DNA from: Ferrovibrio sp.
Lineage (GTDB): Bacteria > Pseudomonadota > Alphaproteobacteria > Ferrovibrionales > Ferrovibrionaceae
Direction of reading: 5' to 3'
Length of the DNA: 46,898 nt
NCBI RefSeq assembly: GCF_017994015.1
Contig: NZ_JAGOLP010000026.1
Location: 1 to 46,898 of the forward strand
Every line of letters begins with the position of its first letter. Position 1 is the stretch's first letter. This document shows, piece by piece, positions 15,486 to 23,960 of this stretch. A program made the position numbers and the translations under genes. The notes beneath the pieces are model-generated. The model had not been told where the DNA came from. It saw nothing but the letters and a program-made list of their open reading frames with translations, and did no database searches.

Positions 15486-15794
15486 GGCGGGTTACGCCGC
15501 CTCAAACGAAAGCAAAATACTGCTTCACCACTCACCATGCCTGCATTATAATGCAGCGAAGGCCGTGAAGGCGGCTTTGGGAGGGGTGGCTATAAATGTG
15601 CGTCGGGTTCACCGGCGCCGGGGGTGATTTCTCTCAAATCCTGGCTTGACGTGATCGGTCTTGGCGTGGACTTGCCGCGCTGCTGCCGCTAGGTTTTGCG
15701 TCGATAGGTGCTGCGATAAGCACGCCGCATCGGGCTGATCGGGTAATTCATAATGGCGGGGCCATGCAGCCCTGGCCGCAACGGGAGAGAAACG
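15486..15794. other. Non-coding leader region before the binding-protein genes
   Basis: 309 bp with no credible gene. It starts with a small stem overlapping the amidohydrolase stop (GAGGCGG/CCGCCTC, 15484-15503, no T run) and contains a perfect 16-bp palindrome (15541-15556). A TTGACG at 15646 has no good -10 partner. It must hold the promoter of the transporter operon. Confidence 0.5.
15541..15556. promoter_or_regulatory. Perfect palindrome CTGCATTATAATGCAG, candidate operator
   Basis: A 16-bp perfect inverted repeat with no spacer, AT-rich at the centre, in a GC-rich intergenic region 239 bases before the first binding-protein gene. The size and symmetry suit a dimeric repressor such as a GntR-type protein. 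No regulator gene is nearby. Confidence 0.45.
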
Positions 15795-16988
15795 ATGACA
15801 TTTTCCACGCTGCTGCGCATGACCTCGGCGCTGACGCTGGCTGCCCTGCCTTTCCTGGCGCAGGACGCGGCGGCCCAGGCCAACAAGAAGATCAAGATCG
15901 GCTTTGTCACCACCCTCTCGGGCCCGAATGCCGCCTATGGCCAGGACATGAAGAATGCCTTCGACCTGGCGCTGGAACATCTGGGCAAGAAGATGGGCGG
16001 CATCCCGGTGGAAGTGGTTTATGAAGACGACGAGCAGAAGCCGGAAGTAGGCAAGCAGAAGACCGAAAAGCTGTTGCAGCGCGACAAGGTGGATTTTGTT
16101 GCCGGCTTCATCTGGTCGAATGTGCTGCTGGCTTCCTACAAGCCGGTGGTGGATAACCAGACCTTCCTGATCTCGGCCAATGCCGGCCCGTCGCAGCTTG
16201 CCGGCGAGATGTGCAATCCGTATTTCTTCGCTGCCTCGTGGCAGAATGACCAGAACACCATGGCGATGGGCGAATTGCTCAATCAGAAGGGCGCCAAGAA
16301 AGCCTATCTGGTGGCGCCGAACTACGCTGCCGGCCAGGATATGGTGAATGGCGTGAAGGCCACTTTCAAGGGCGAAGTGGTGGGCCAGGACATGACCAAA
16401 TGGCCCGACCAGCTTGATTTCTCGGCCGAGATTTCCAAAATCCGCGCCGCCAAGCCGGATGCGGTGTTTGTGTTTTTCCCGAGCCGCTGGGGTGTGCAAT
16501 TCTACACCCAGTATGCCCAGGCCGGCCTGAAGAAGGACATCCCGCTTTATTCCACCTACACCGTGGACGCAGTTACGCTGAAGCTGCAAAAGGACCTGGC
16601 GCTGGATACTTTCCTGACGCTGTGGTGGGCGCCCGACCTGCCCTATGCCGCCAACCAGAAGCTGGTGGGCGATTTCAAGAAAAAGCATGGCTCCAGCCCG
16701 ACCTTCTACGGCGCGCAGAGCTATGACGCCGCCAACCTGATCAATTCGGCGGTGGTGGCCACCAAGGGCAACCTGAAGGACAAGGAAGCAGTGCGCGCCG
16801 CGCTCAAGGCCGCCAAGTTTGATTCCGTGCGCGGCCCGATGAAGTTCGGCAACAACCAGTTCCCGATCCACAACATCTACCAGCAGGAAGTCTACAAGGT
16901 GTCGGAAACCGAATACGACATCCGCACCGTCAGCACCGTGTTGAAGGATTTCCAGGACCCCTATGCCAAGAAATGCACCATGAAGTAA
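15795..16988 (+). CDS. Branched-chain-type ABC substrate-binding protein, copy 1 (aromatic-acid type)
   Basis: Start at ATG 15795 after GGGAGAGA; the longer frame from 15753 adds residues ahead of the signal peptide. The 397-residue protein has a Sec signal (cleavage near residue 29), then a type I periplasmic binding fold opening KKIKIGFVTTLSGPNAAYGQ. The ISANAGPSQLAG and SWQNDQ segments resemble the subgroup linked to nitrobenzoate and other aromatic acids rather than to leucine; this comes from memory of the family. It is followed by a hairpin and then a close paralogue (17175), which share the permeases and ATPases downstream. Confidence 0.88.
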   Translation: MTFSTLLRMTSALTLAALPFLAQDAAAQANKKIKIGFVTTLSGPNAAYGQDMKNAFDLALEHLGKKMGGIPVEVVYEDDEQKPEVGKQKTEKLLQRDKVDFVAGFIWSNVLLASYKPVVDNQTFLISANAGPSQLAGEMCNPYFFAASWQNDQNTMAMGELLNQKGAKKAYLVAPNYAAGQDMVNGVKATFKGEVVGQDMTKWPDQLDFSAEISKIRAAKPDAVFVFFPSRWGVQFYTQYAQAGLKKDIPLYSTYTVDAVTLKLQKDLALDTFLTLWWAPDLPYAANQKLVGDFKKKHGSSPTFYGAQSYDAANLINSAVVATKGNLKDKEAVRAALKAAKFDSVRGPMKFGNNQFPIHNIYQQEVYKVSETEYDIRTVSTVLKDFQDPYAKKCTMK

Positions 16989-16999
16989 GCCGATTGTGC

Positions 17000-17038
17000 A
17001 TGGCGGCCCGGCCCCGCAAGGGATAGCCGGGCCGCCAT
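17000..17038 (+). terminator. Strong hairpin between the two binding-protein genes (partial terminator or stabiliser)
   Basis: A perfect 13-bp stem (ATGGCGGCCCGGC/GCCGGGCCGCCAT) with a 13-base loop lies 11 bases after the copy 1 stop. Only a short TTT with interrupted T's follows. It probably lets some transcription through to the second binding-protein gene while stabilising the first message. Confidence 0.55.
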
Positions 17039-17174
17039 TTGCGTTAAACATCATTCATCCGTAACGTATCGGCCAGGGGGAAACATCCGCAGGGCTTGAA
17101 GCCACCAACGGCAGCATTGGGCAGCTTTTAACAGCCAGCCAACGCGCCGCCTTTCATTCCTGTAGGAGCCAGTC

Positions 17175-18383
17175 ATGCCGCCGCGTCCTTCCTCCCCCTC
17201 CCGTCTTTTGCCGGCCTTTGCCGCCCTGTCGATGCTGGGCCTGGGCCTTGCCGCGCAGCCTGCCGCAGCGCAGCCGAGCAAGAAGATCAAGATCGGCTTT
17301 GTCACCACCCTCTCGGGTCCCAATGCCGCCTATGGCCAGGATATGAAACAGGCCGTGGAACTGGCGCTGGAGCATCTCGGCCGCAAGGCCGGCGGCGTGG
17401 CGCTGGATGTGGTGTTTGAGGATGACGAGCAGAAGCCGGAAGTGGGCAAGCAGAAGACCGAAAAGCTGCTTCAGCGCGACAAGGTGGATTTCCTCGCCGG
17501 CTATATCTGGTCGAATGTGCTGCTGGCTTCCTACAAAGCCGCCACCGACAGCCAGACCTATCTGATCTCGGCCAATGCCGGCCCGTCGCAACTGGCCGGC
17601 GAAGCCTGCAATCCGTATTTCTTCTCGGCTTCCTGGCAGAATGACCAGCCGCATATGGGCGTGGGCGAATTGCTGAACCAGAAGGGCGCACGCAAGCTTT
17701 ACATCGTGGCGCCGAATTATGCCGCCGGCCAGGATGGCGCCAATGGCGTCAAAAGCCTGTTCAAAGGCCAGGTGGTGGGCCAGGACATGACCAAATGGCC
17801 TGATCAGCTCGATTTCTCGGCCGAGATTTCCAAAATCCGCGCCGCCAAGCCGGATGCGGTTTACGTGTTTTTTCCCGGCCGCTGGGGCGTGCAGTTCTTT
17901 ACTCAATACAGCCAGGCCGGCATGAAGGCGGAAGTGCCGCTCTATTCGGCTTTCACCGTGGATGCCGTGTCGCTGAAACTGCAAAAGGACACCGCGCTGG
18001 ATACCTATCTGGCGATGACCTGGGGGCCGGACCTGCCCTATGCCGCCAACCAGAAGCTGGTGGGCGATTTCCGCAAGAAGCATGGTTCCAGCCCGACCTT
18101 CTATGCTGCGCAGAGTTACGACACGATCAACCTGATCGCCTCGGCTGTGGCCGCCACCAAAGGCAATGTGAAGGACAAGGCAGCGCTTGGCGCGGCGCTC
18201 AAGGCGGCGCAATTCGATTCCGTGCGCGGCCCGTTCAAATTCGGCAACAACCACTTCCCGATCCAGAATATCTATCAGCAGGAAGTGTATAAAACGGCCG
18301 ATGGCGGCTATGACCTGCGCACCATCAGCACTGTGCTGACGGCGCATCAGGATGTGCATGCCGCCAAATGCCTGATGAAATGA
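17175..18383 (+). CDS. Branched-chain-type ABC substrate-binding protein, copy 2
   Basis: A 402-residue paralogue of the protein at 15795, clearly a tandem duplicate. The mature parts are colinear without evident gaps and share many identical blocks (opening KKIKIGFVTT, DEQKPEVGKQKTEKLLQRDKV, WPDQLDFSAEISKIRAAKPD). The signal peptides are unrelated in sequence. Differences cluster in surface and pocket segments (SYKPVVDNQTF versus SYKAATDSQTY; TLWWAPD versus AMTWGPD; YSTYTVD versus YSAFTVD), suggesting a shifted ligand range. It lies 29 bases before the LivH-like permease, so it is the copy tied most directly to the transporter. Confidence 0.88.
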   Translation: MPPRPSSPSRLLPAFAALSMLGLGLAAQPAAAQPSKKIKIGFVTTLSGPNAAYGQDMKQAVELALEHLGRKAGGVALDVVFEDDEQKPEVGKQKTEKLLQRDKVDFLAGYIWSNVLLASYKAATDSQTYLISANAGPSQLAGEACNPYFFSASWQNDQPHMGVGELLNQKGARKLYIVAPNYAAGQDGANGVKSLFKGQVVGQDMTKWPDQLDFSAEISKIRAAKPDAVYVFFPGRWGVQFFTQYSQAGMKAEVPLYSAFTVDAVSLKLQKDTALDTYLAMTWGPDLPYAANQKLVGDFRKKHGSSPTFYAAQSYDTINLIASAVAATKGNVKDKAALGAALKAAQFDSVRGPFKFGNNHFPIQNIYQQEVYKTADGGYDLRTISTVLTAHQDVHAAKCLMK

Positions 18384-18412
18384 ACCCCTAACCGGAACGC
18401 CCCGCGCCCATC

Positions 18413-19345
18413 ATGTCGGTATTGATTCTAGAGCAATTCCTCAATGGCCTGCAGATCGGCCTTTTGCTGTTTCTGCTGGCTGCCGGCCTCACCCTGGTCT
18501 TCGGTATCATGGATCTGGTGAATCTGGCGCATGGCTCGCTCTACATGATGGGCGCGTATTTCGCTGCCGTGTTTGTGCAATGGACCGGCAATTTTTATAT
18601 CGGCGCGCTGCTGGCTTTGCCGGCCGGCCTGCTGCTCGGCGTGGTCACCGAATATGTTGCTTTGCGTAATCTCTATTCCCGCGACCATCTGGATCAGGTG
18701 CTGGCGACTTTTGGCCTGATCCTGTTTTTCAACGAACTGGCCCGCCTGGTTTTTGGCGCCGGCGGCATGGCGATTGAACTGCCTGCCATCCTGGCCGGCC
18801 AGATCGAAATCCTGCCCGGCCTGCCCTATCCCACCTATCGCTTCGCCATTATCGCCATGGGCCTGCTCTGCGCCCTGGTGCTGTATCTGCTGGTGCAGAA
18901 AACCCGGCTTGGCATGCTGATCAGGGCCGGCGCCTCGAACCGCGAAATGGTTGGCGCGCTCGGCATCGATGTCAAGCTGCTCTTCACCCTGGTCTTCGGC
19001 CTCGGCTCGGCCCTGGCGGCTTTGGCCGGGCTGATGGCCGGGCCGATTGCCACGGTGCAGATCGGCATGGGCGACAATGTGCTTATCCTGTGCTTTGTGG
19101 TCATCGTCATCGGCGGCCTCGGCTCGATCCGCGGCGCCTTCATCGCCGCCGTGCTGGTGGGGGTGCTGGAAACCATGGGCCGCGCCTTCCTGCCGCAAAT
19201 CCTCGGCCAGTTCCTCAATCCGTCGCAGGCCGGCTTCCTGGCGCAGTCGCTCTCCTCCATGCTGGTTTATATCCTGATGGCCGGCGTGCTGGTATTGCGC
19301 CCGGCCGGGCTGTTTCCGGCACCCGGCTCCAGCATCGGGCGCTGA
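18413..19345 (+). CDS. livH: Branched-chain-type ABC permease, LivH-like
   Basis: A 310-residue membrane protein with about eight hydrophobic segments. LTLVFGIMDLVNLAHGSLYMMGAY near the N-terminus and VIGGLGSIRGAFIAAVLVG near the C-terminus are the usual LivH signatures. The permease signature region (GASNREMVGALGID) couples it to the ATPases. It forms a heterodimer with the LivM-like protein encoded two bases downstream. The symbol denotes family position; the substrate is probably an aromatic acid rather than leucine. Confidence 0.9.
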   Translation: MSVLILEQFLNGLQIGLLLFLLAAGLTLVFGIMDLVNLAHGSLYMMGAYFAAVFVQWTGNFYIGALLALPAGLLLGVVTEYVALRNLYSRDHLDQVLATFGLILFFNELARLVFGAGGMAIELPAILAGQIEILPGLPYPTYRFAIIAMGLLCALVLYLLVQKTRLGMLIRAGASNREMVGALGIDVKLLFTLVFGLGSALAALAGLMAGPIATVQIGMGDNVLILCFVVIVIGGLGSIRGAFIAAVLVGVLETMGRAFLPQILGQFLNPSQAGFLAQSLSSMLVYILMAGVLVLRPAGLFPAPGSSIGR

Positions 19346-19347
19346 CC

Positions 19348-20442
19348 ATGCAGAAACCTTTCTCCGTCAGCACCGCCGTCGCCCTGCTGCTGCTTGCGCT
19401 GCTGGCGCTGGTGCCCACCGCCTCGCAGGTCTTCAGCGACCCGTTCCTGCTCACCCTGTTCACCCGCATCGTCATCCTGGCTTTGGCCGCCGTGTCGCTG
19501 AACTTCATCCTCGGCTATGGCGGCATGGTCAGCTTCGGCCATGCGGCGTTTATCGGCGTGGGCGGCTACAGCGTCGGCATCCTGGCCAAGCACGAGGTAT
19601 TCGCCGCCTGGATTCAATGGCCGGTGGCTTTGCTGATGTCAGCCCTGGTGGCGTTGTTCATGGGCCTACTGTCACTGCGCACACGCGGCATCTTCTTCAT
19701 CATGATCACGCTGGCGCTGGCGCAGTTGGTCTACTACATGGGCAATGGCGCCTATGCCTATGGCGGCGATGACGGCCTCACCATCCTGCGCCGCTCGGAT
19801 TTTGGCGGCCTGATTGATCTAAAGCACCGGCCCAGCTTCTATTATCTGTGCTGGGCTTTGCTCTGCCTGGCCTTGTTCCTCACCCATCGCGTGGTGCGCG
19901 CGCGCTTCGGCATGGTGCTGCAAGGTGCCAAGAGCAATGATCGCCGCATGGCCGCCATCGGCTTTCCGGTCTTCCGCTACAAGCTGGCGGCTTTTGTCAT
20001 CGCCGGCACGGTTTGCGGTCTGGCCGGCGTGCTGCTGGCCAACCATACCGATTTTGTCAGCCCGGCATTGATGCACTGGACCCGCTCGGGCGACCTGATC
20101 GTGATGGTGGTGCTGGGTGGCATGGGCAGCCTGTTCGGGCCACTTTTCGGCGCCGTGGCTTTCCTGGCCTTGGAGGAAATCCTCTCCAGCTATACCGAAT
20201 ACTGGAAACTGTTTTTCGGCCCGATGCTGGTGCTGGTGGTGTTGTTCGCCCGTGGCGGCATCGATGGCGCCATCCAGCGCGGCCATGGCGGCGTACTGCT
20301 CAGCATCCTGGCCGGCTTTGTGCTGTTGCATGGCATCCACCTGTATTACGAGGATATGTGGGGCATCCCCGCCGCCCTGCTGGGTGCTGCTGCCGGCCTG
20401 GTCTGGCTGGTGGTGTGGCTGCAACAGCGGAGGCAGGCATGA
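19348..20442 (+). CDS. livM: Branched-chain-type ABC permease, LivM-like
   Basis: Start at ATG 19348, two bases after the LivH-like stop. The 364-residue membrane protein has the LivM signatures LNFILGYGGMVSFGHAAFIGVGGY (about 50-73) and MVVLGGMGSLFGPLFGA (about 253-269). The coupling segment is GAKSNDRRMAAIGFPVFRYK. The C-terminus has an extra pair of hydrophobic stretches (LSILAGFVLLHGIHLYY; AALLGAAAGLVWLVVWL) after the point where many LivM proteins end. Its stop overlaps the next start by four bases (ATGA). Confidence 0.9.
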   Translation: MQKPFSVSTAVALLLLALLALVPTASQVFSDPFLLTLFTRIVILALAAVSLNFILGYGGMVSFGHAAFIGVGGYSVGILAKHEVFAAWIQWPVALLMSALVALFMGLLSLRTRGIFFIMITLALAQLVYYMGNGAYAYGGDDGLTILRRSDFGGLIDLKHRPSFYYLCWALLCLALFLTHRVVRARFGMVLQGAKSNDRRMAAIGFPVFRYKLAAFVIAGTVCGLAGVLLANHTDFVSPALMHWTRSGDLIVMVVLGGMGSLFGPLFGAVAFLALEEILSSYTEYWKLFFGPMLVLVVLFARGGIDGAIQRGHGGVLLSILAGFVLLHGIHLYYEDMWGIPAALLGAAAGLVWLVVWLQQRRQA

Positions 20443-21194
20443 ACACGCCGGTGCTTGAGGTGAACAACCTGGTGAAACGCTTCGGCGGCCTCACCGCCAC
20501 CGATGATTTCTCGATTGATATCCGGCCCGGCGAAGTGCATGCGGTGATCGGCCCGAACGGCGCCGGCAAGACCACGCTGATCGGCCAGTTGATCGGCGAA
20601 TTGCAGCCCGATGCCGGCAGCATCCGCTTTCTCGGCCACGACATCACGGCGCTGCCGGTGCATAAACGCTCGCATCTCGGCCTTGCCCGCTCGTTCCAGA
20701 TCACCTCGATCTTCCAGGCCTTCACGGCGTTGGAGAATGTTGCCCTGGCGGTGCAGGCGCATGACGGTCATTCCTTCCGCTTCTGGCGCCCGGTGGCCGA
20801 TGATGCCGCCCTGCGCGCACCGGCCTTGCGGGCGCTGGAACTGGTGGGCCTGCACCAGCGTGCCGATATTCCCGCCAATGCGCTGAGCCATGGCGAACAC
20901 CGCCAGCTTGAACTGGCGATGGCGCTGGCAACGCAGCCGAAGCTTTTGCTGCTGGACGAGCCGATGGCTGGCATGGGGCCGGATGATTCGGCACGCATGG
21001 TGCAGATGCTGCTGAAACTGAAAGGCAGTGTTTCGATCCTGCTGATCGAGCATGACATGGAAGCGGTGTTTGCGCTGGCCGACCGCATCACCGTGCTGGT
21101 TTATGGCCGCGCCATCGCCACCGGCACACCGGAGGAAATCCGCGCCAATGCCGATGTGCGCGAAGCCTATCTCGGCGCAGAGGCCCAGCCATGA
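20439..21194 (+). CDS. livG: Branched-chain-type ABC ATP-binding protein, LivG-like
   Basis: 251 residues. Walker A is GPNGAGKTT (38-46), the Q-loop region follows in ARSFQITSIF, the signature is LSHGE instead of the more usual LSYGE or LSGGE, Walker B is LLLLDEPMAGMG and the switch histidine is in LLIEHDM. AGMG after Walker B is the LivG hallmark. It is read by translational coupling from the LivM-like gene and overlaps the LivF-like gene by four bases. It forms one half of the ATPase pair. Confidence 0.92.
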   Translation: MNTPVLEVNNLVKRFGGLTATDDFSIDIRPGEVHAVIGPNGAGKTTLIGQLIGELQPDAGSIRFLGHDITALPVHKRSHLGLARSFQITSIFQAFTALENVALAVQAHDGHSFRFWRPVADDAALRAPALRALELVGLHQRADIPANALSHGEHRQLELAMALATQPKLLLLDEPMAGMGPDDSARMVQMLLKLKGSVSILLIEHDMEAVFALADRITVLVYGRAIATGTPEEIRANADVREAYLGAEAQP

Positions 21195-21901
21195 CTAGCC
21201 TGCTGGAAGTGGATGGCATCAACACCTTCTACGGCCGCAGCCAGGTGCTGTTCGGCATGCATCTGGCAATCCGCGCCGGCGAAGTGGTGACGCTGATGGG
21301 CCGCAACGGCATGGGCAAAACCACTACGATCCGCTCGATCATGGGCCTTACCCCGGCGGCCAGCGGCAGCATCCGGTTTCGCGCCAATGATATCCGCGCC
21401 TATCCGTCTTATCGTGTTGCCAAGATCGGCATCGGCCTGGTGCCGGAGGGGCGGCAGATTTTCCCCAATCTCAGTGTGCGCGAGAATCTGATTGCGACCG
21501 CAGCCAACCGGCGCGGCGCGGCCCAGCCCTGGACGTATGACAAGGTGGTGGCGCTGTTTCCGCGCCTCGCTGAACGTGCCGGCAATATGGGCAACCAGCT
21601 TTCCGGCGGCGAGCAACAGATGCTGGCGGTGGGCCGGGCGCTGATGACCAATCCGCATCTGCTGATCCTGGATGAAGCCACCGAAGGCCTGGCGCCGCTG
21701 ATCCGGCAGGAAATCTGGGCCTGCATCGCGCAGCTCAAGGCCGCCGGGCAATCGATCCTGATCGTCGACAAGAATGTGGAAGCGCTGACCCGGCTGGCCG
21801 ATCGCCATTATGTGATCGAAAAAGGCCGCGTGGTGTGGCAGGGCTCGTCGCCGGAACTGGCCGCCAGCCCGGATATTCAGCATCGTTATCTCGGAGTCTG
21901 A
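21191..21901 (+). CDS. livF: Branched-chain-type ABC ATP-binding protein, LivF-like
   Basis: 236 residues, normal for LivF. Walker A is GRNGMGKTT, the signature LSGGEQQMLAVGRAL is canonical, Walker B is LLILDEATEGLAP and the segment LIVDKNVEAL replaces the usual H-loop LIVEQNV; in LivF proteins that position is often not His. TEGLAP identifies LivF rather than LivG. It is the last gene of the transporter operon. No terminator hairpin is evident before the diguanylate cyclase gene. Confidence 0.92.
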   Translation: MTSLLEVDGINTFYGRSQVLFGMHLAIRAGEVVTLMGRNGMGKTTTIRSIMGLTPAASGSIRFRANDIRAYPSYRVAKIGIGLVPEGRQIFPNLSVRENLIATAANRRGAAQPWTYDKVVALFPRLAERAGNMGNQLSGGEQQMLAVGRALMTNPHLLILDEATEGLAPLIRQEIWACIAQLKAAGQSILIVDKNVEALTRLADRHYVIEKGRVVWQGSSPELAASPDIQHRYLGV

Positions 21902-22014
21902 TTAAACTTTCGCCGCATATGACATTGTGACGAAATCTTTCTGAATCGGCGCCAACGGCGTTGCCAAGCCCAGGTTGTTGCCGCCACAATGCAGCCTCTA
22001 TCCGGAGGATTGGT

Positions 22015-23070
22015 TTGCTGAACGACGACATGCAGCGCGCGGCGGAATTTGCCCATGCGGCCGTGGCCAGCATGGCCCGGCATGGCATCCCGCCCACCCC
22101 GGTGCATTTCACCGTCTGGTATGAATATCATGCCGGCCGCGATCATGCCCTGGGCCGTGCCATGGATGCCCTGGTAGCGGCCAATCAGGCTTTCACGCCC
22201 GAAGTGGTGCGTGCGCTGTATGAGCAGCATCTTTCGCCTGCCCGGCTGTTTCATGCCTCGCGTGATGCAGCAGACAAGCTGGATGCCGTGATGGATGAAT
22301 TGCGCGACCATATCGGCAGCGCCGAGGAAACCACCCGCGCCTATGGCGACCAGCTTGAGCGTTTCTCCGACAAGCTGGATGCCGAGCCGGCCACCGCCCC
22401 GGCCCAGGTGGATGGCATCGTGGATGCCATGCTGCTGGAAACCCGCGCCATGCAGGAGCGCAACAAGGAGCTGGAAACCCGCCTGGCCGAAGCCACGGCG
22501 GAAGTGACCGAATTGCGGCGCGGCTTTGAGCAGGCCCGCCGCGAGGCTCTCACCGATCCGCTCACCGGCCTGGCCAACCGCAAGGCTTTTGAGCAGGCGA
22601 TGCACCTGCTGGTGCGCGAGACACAGCAGGATAATGCGGCTTTGTCGCTGCTGATGCTGGATATCGATCACTTCAAGCATTTCAATGATAATTTTGGCCA
22701 CCAGACCGGCGACACCGTGCTGCAACTGGTGGGCCGCATGCTGGCCGATAATGTGAAGGGCCGCGATGTGGCAGCGCGTTATGGCGGCGAGGAATTTGCC
22801 ATCCTGCTGCCCTTCACCCGGCTGGATCAGGCACATGGCTTGGCCGACTCGATCCGCCGCGGCATCAGCGCCCGCAAGCTGGTGAAACGCAGCAGCGGCC
22901 AGGAGCTTGGCCGGGTCACGATCTCCGTAGGTGTGGCCGAATACCGCCCGGGCGAGCCGCTTTCCGGCCTGGTGCAACGTGCCGATGATGCGCTTTATGC
23001 TGCCAAGCATGCCGGGCGCGACCGCGTGATCACCGAGCGTGAAATCGGCATCCCGGCCGGCGGCGGCTAA
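22015..23070 (+). CDS. Diguanylate cyclase (GGDEF domain)
   Basis: Start chosen at TTG 22015, because CGGAGGA lies six bases upstream; the first ATG (22030) would be over 20 bases from that site. The 351-residue soluble protein has an N-terminal domain of the alphaproteobacterial HGIPPTPVHFTVWYEYHAGRD type (about 10-80), a coiled coil (about 140-178), and a GGDEF domain from about 178 with active-site GGEEF at 257-261. It therefore probably makes c-di-GMP from two GTP. The inhibitory-site motif RxxD is K248-G-R-D251 here, so product inhibition may be weak. There is no membrane segment, and the sensory input is unknown. Confidence 0.9.
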   Translation: MLNDDMQRAAEFAHAAVASMARHGIPPTPVHFTVWYEYHAGRDHALGRAMDALVAANQAFTPEVVRALYEQHLSPARLFHASRDAADKLDAVMDELRDHIGSAEETTRAYGDQLERFSDKLDAEPATAPAQVDGIVDAMLLETRAMQERNKELETRLAEATAEVTELRRGFEQARREALTDPLTGLANRKAFEQAMHLLVRETQQDNAALSLLMLDIDHFKHFNDNFGHQTGDTVLQLVGRMLADNVKGRDVAARYGGEEFAILLPFTRLDQAHGLADSIRRGISARKLVKRSSGQELGRVTISVGVAEYRPGEPLSGLVQRADDALYAAKHAGRDRVITEREIGIPAGGG

Positions 23071-23166
23071 CCCTCTACTGCCGCGCCTTGCCGTGACGGC
23101 AGGCTTTTGCTGCCGCACAGCCTCGGCTAACATGCGTTTGAAAAAGCCTGTCCGGGAGAGAAACGC

Positions 23167-23958
23167 ATGGCCTACGCCACCTTGCTGGTTGATAAAAAAG
23201 ACCGCGTCGCCACTATCACGCTGAACCGGCCCGAGCGGCTCAATGCGCTCAGCGCCGAATTGATGACCGAATTACTGGCCGCTTTGCGCGAGATTGAAAA
23301 TGACGGCGAAAGCCGCGCTGTGCTGCTGACCGGCGCCGGCCGCGGCTTCTGCTCGGGTGCCGATCTGGCCAGCGGCGATCTCGGCCAGGGCGATGGCCCG
23401 CCTGATCTGGGCGTTGCGTTGCATGATCGCTACCATCCGGTGATCCGCAAGATGAACGGCTATCGTATGCCCATCGTCTGCGCCGTGAATGGTGCGGCGG
23501 CGGGCGCTGGCATGAGCCTGGCGCTGGCCGGCGATATCGTGATTGCCGCCAAGTCCGCCACCTTCCTGCAAGCCTTCTGTAATATCGGCCTGGTGCCGGA
23601 TGCCGGCTCCACCTGGTTTCTGCCGCGCCTCGCCGGCTCGGCCCGCGCCCTGGGCATGACCATGCTGGGCGAAAAGCTGCCGGCGGCCACGGCTGCAGAA
23701 TGGGGCCTGATCTGGAAATGCGTCGAGGATGCCGAATTGCTCGGCGCCGCTCAGGCCATCGCGCTCAAGCTTGCCAACGGGCCGACGCTGGGCCTCGGCC
23801 TGATCCGCAAGATTGTGCGCCAGTCGCAGACCAATTCGCTCGACGAACAGCTTGAAGTGGAGCTTGAGGCCCAGCGCGTCGCCGGCCGCAGCCGCGACTT
23901 TGTAGAGGGTGTCACCGCCTTCCTGCAAAAACGCCCGGCCAAGTTCACCGGCCAGTAA
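23167..23958 (+). CDS. paaG: Enoyl-CoA hydratase/isomerase, PaaG type
   Basis: A 263-residue crotonase-fold protein. The oxyanion-hole segments GAGRGFCSGADL and AVNGAAAGAGMSLAL are present, and NIGLVPDAGSTWFLPR carries the aspartate typical of PaaG. The C-terminus (TNSLDEQLEVELEAQRVAGRSRDFVEGVTAFLQKR...FTG) follows E. coli PaaG closely. PaaG isomerises ring-1,2-epoxyphenylacetyl-CoA to the oxepin and acts again later in the pathway. GGGAGAGA precedes the ATG. paaI starts two bases after its stop. The epoxidase genes are absent from the window. Confidence 0.87.
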   Translation: MAYATLLVDKKDRVATITLNRPERLNALSAELMTELLAALREIENDGESRAVLLTGAGRGFCSGADLASGDLGQGDGPPDLGVALHDRYHPVIRKMNGYRMPIVCAVNGAAAGAGMSLALAGDIVIAAKSATFLQAFCNIGLVPDAGSTWFLPRLAGSARALGMTMLGEKLPAATAAEWGLIWKCVEDAELLGAAQAIALKLANGPTLGLGLIRKIVRQSQTNSLDEQLEVELEAQRVAGRSRDFVEGVTAFLQKRPAKFTGQ

Positions 23959-23960
23959 GA

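Noticed and set aside
15646..15674. TTGACG as -35 of the Liv operon promoter
   Set aside because: No acceptable -10 hexamer lies 16-18 bases downstream.
15609..17054. 481-codon minus-strand frame opposite binding-protein copy 1, and a similar one at 17154-18359 opposite copy 2
   Set aside because: Their similarity to each other only reflects the duplicated sense genes. Antisense composition and lack of a ribosome-binding site argue against coding.
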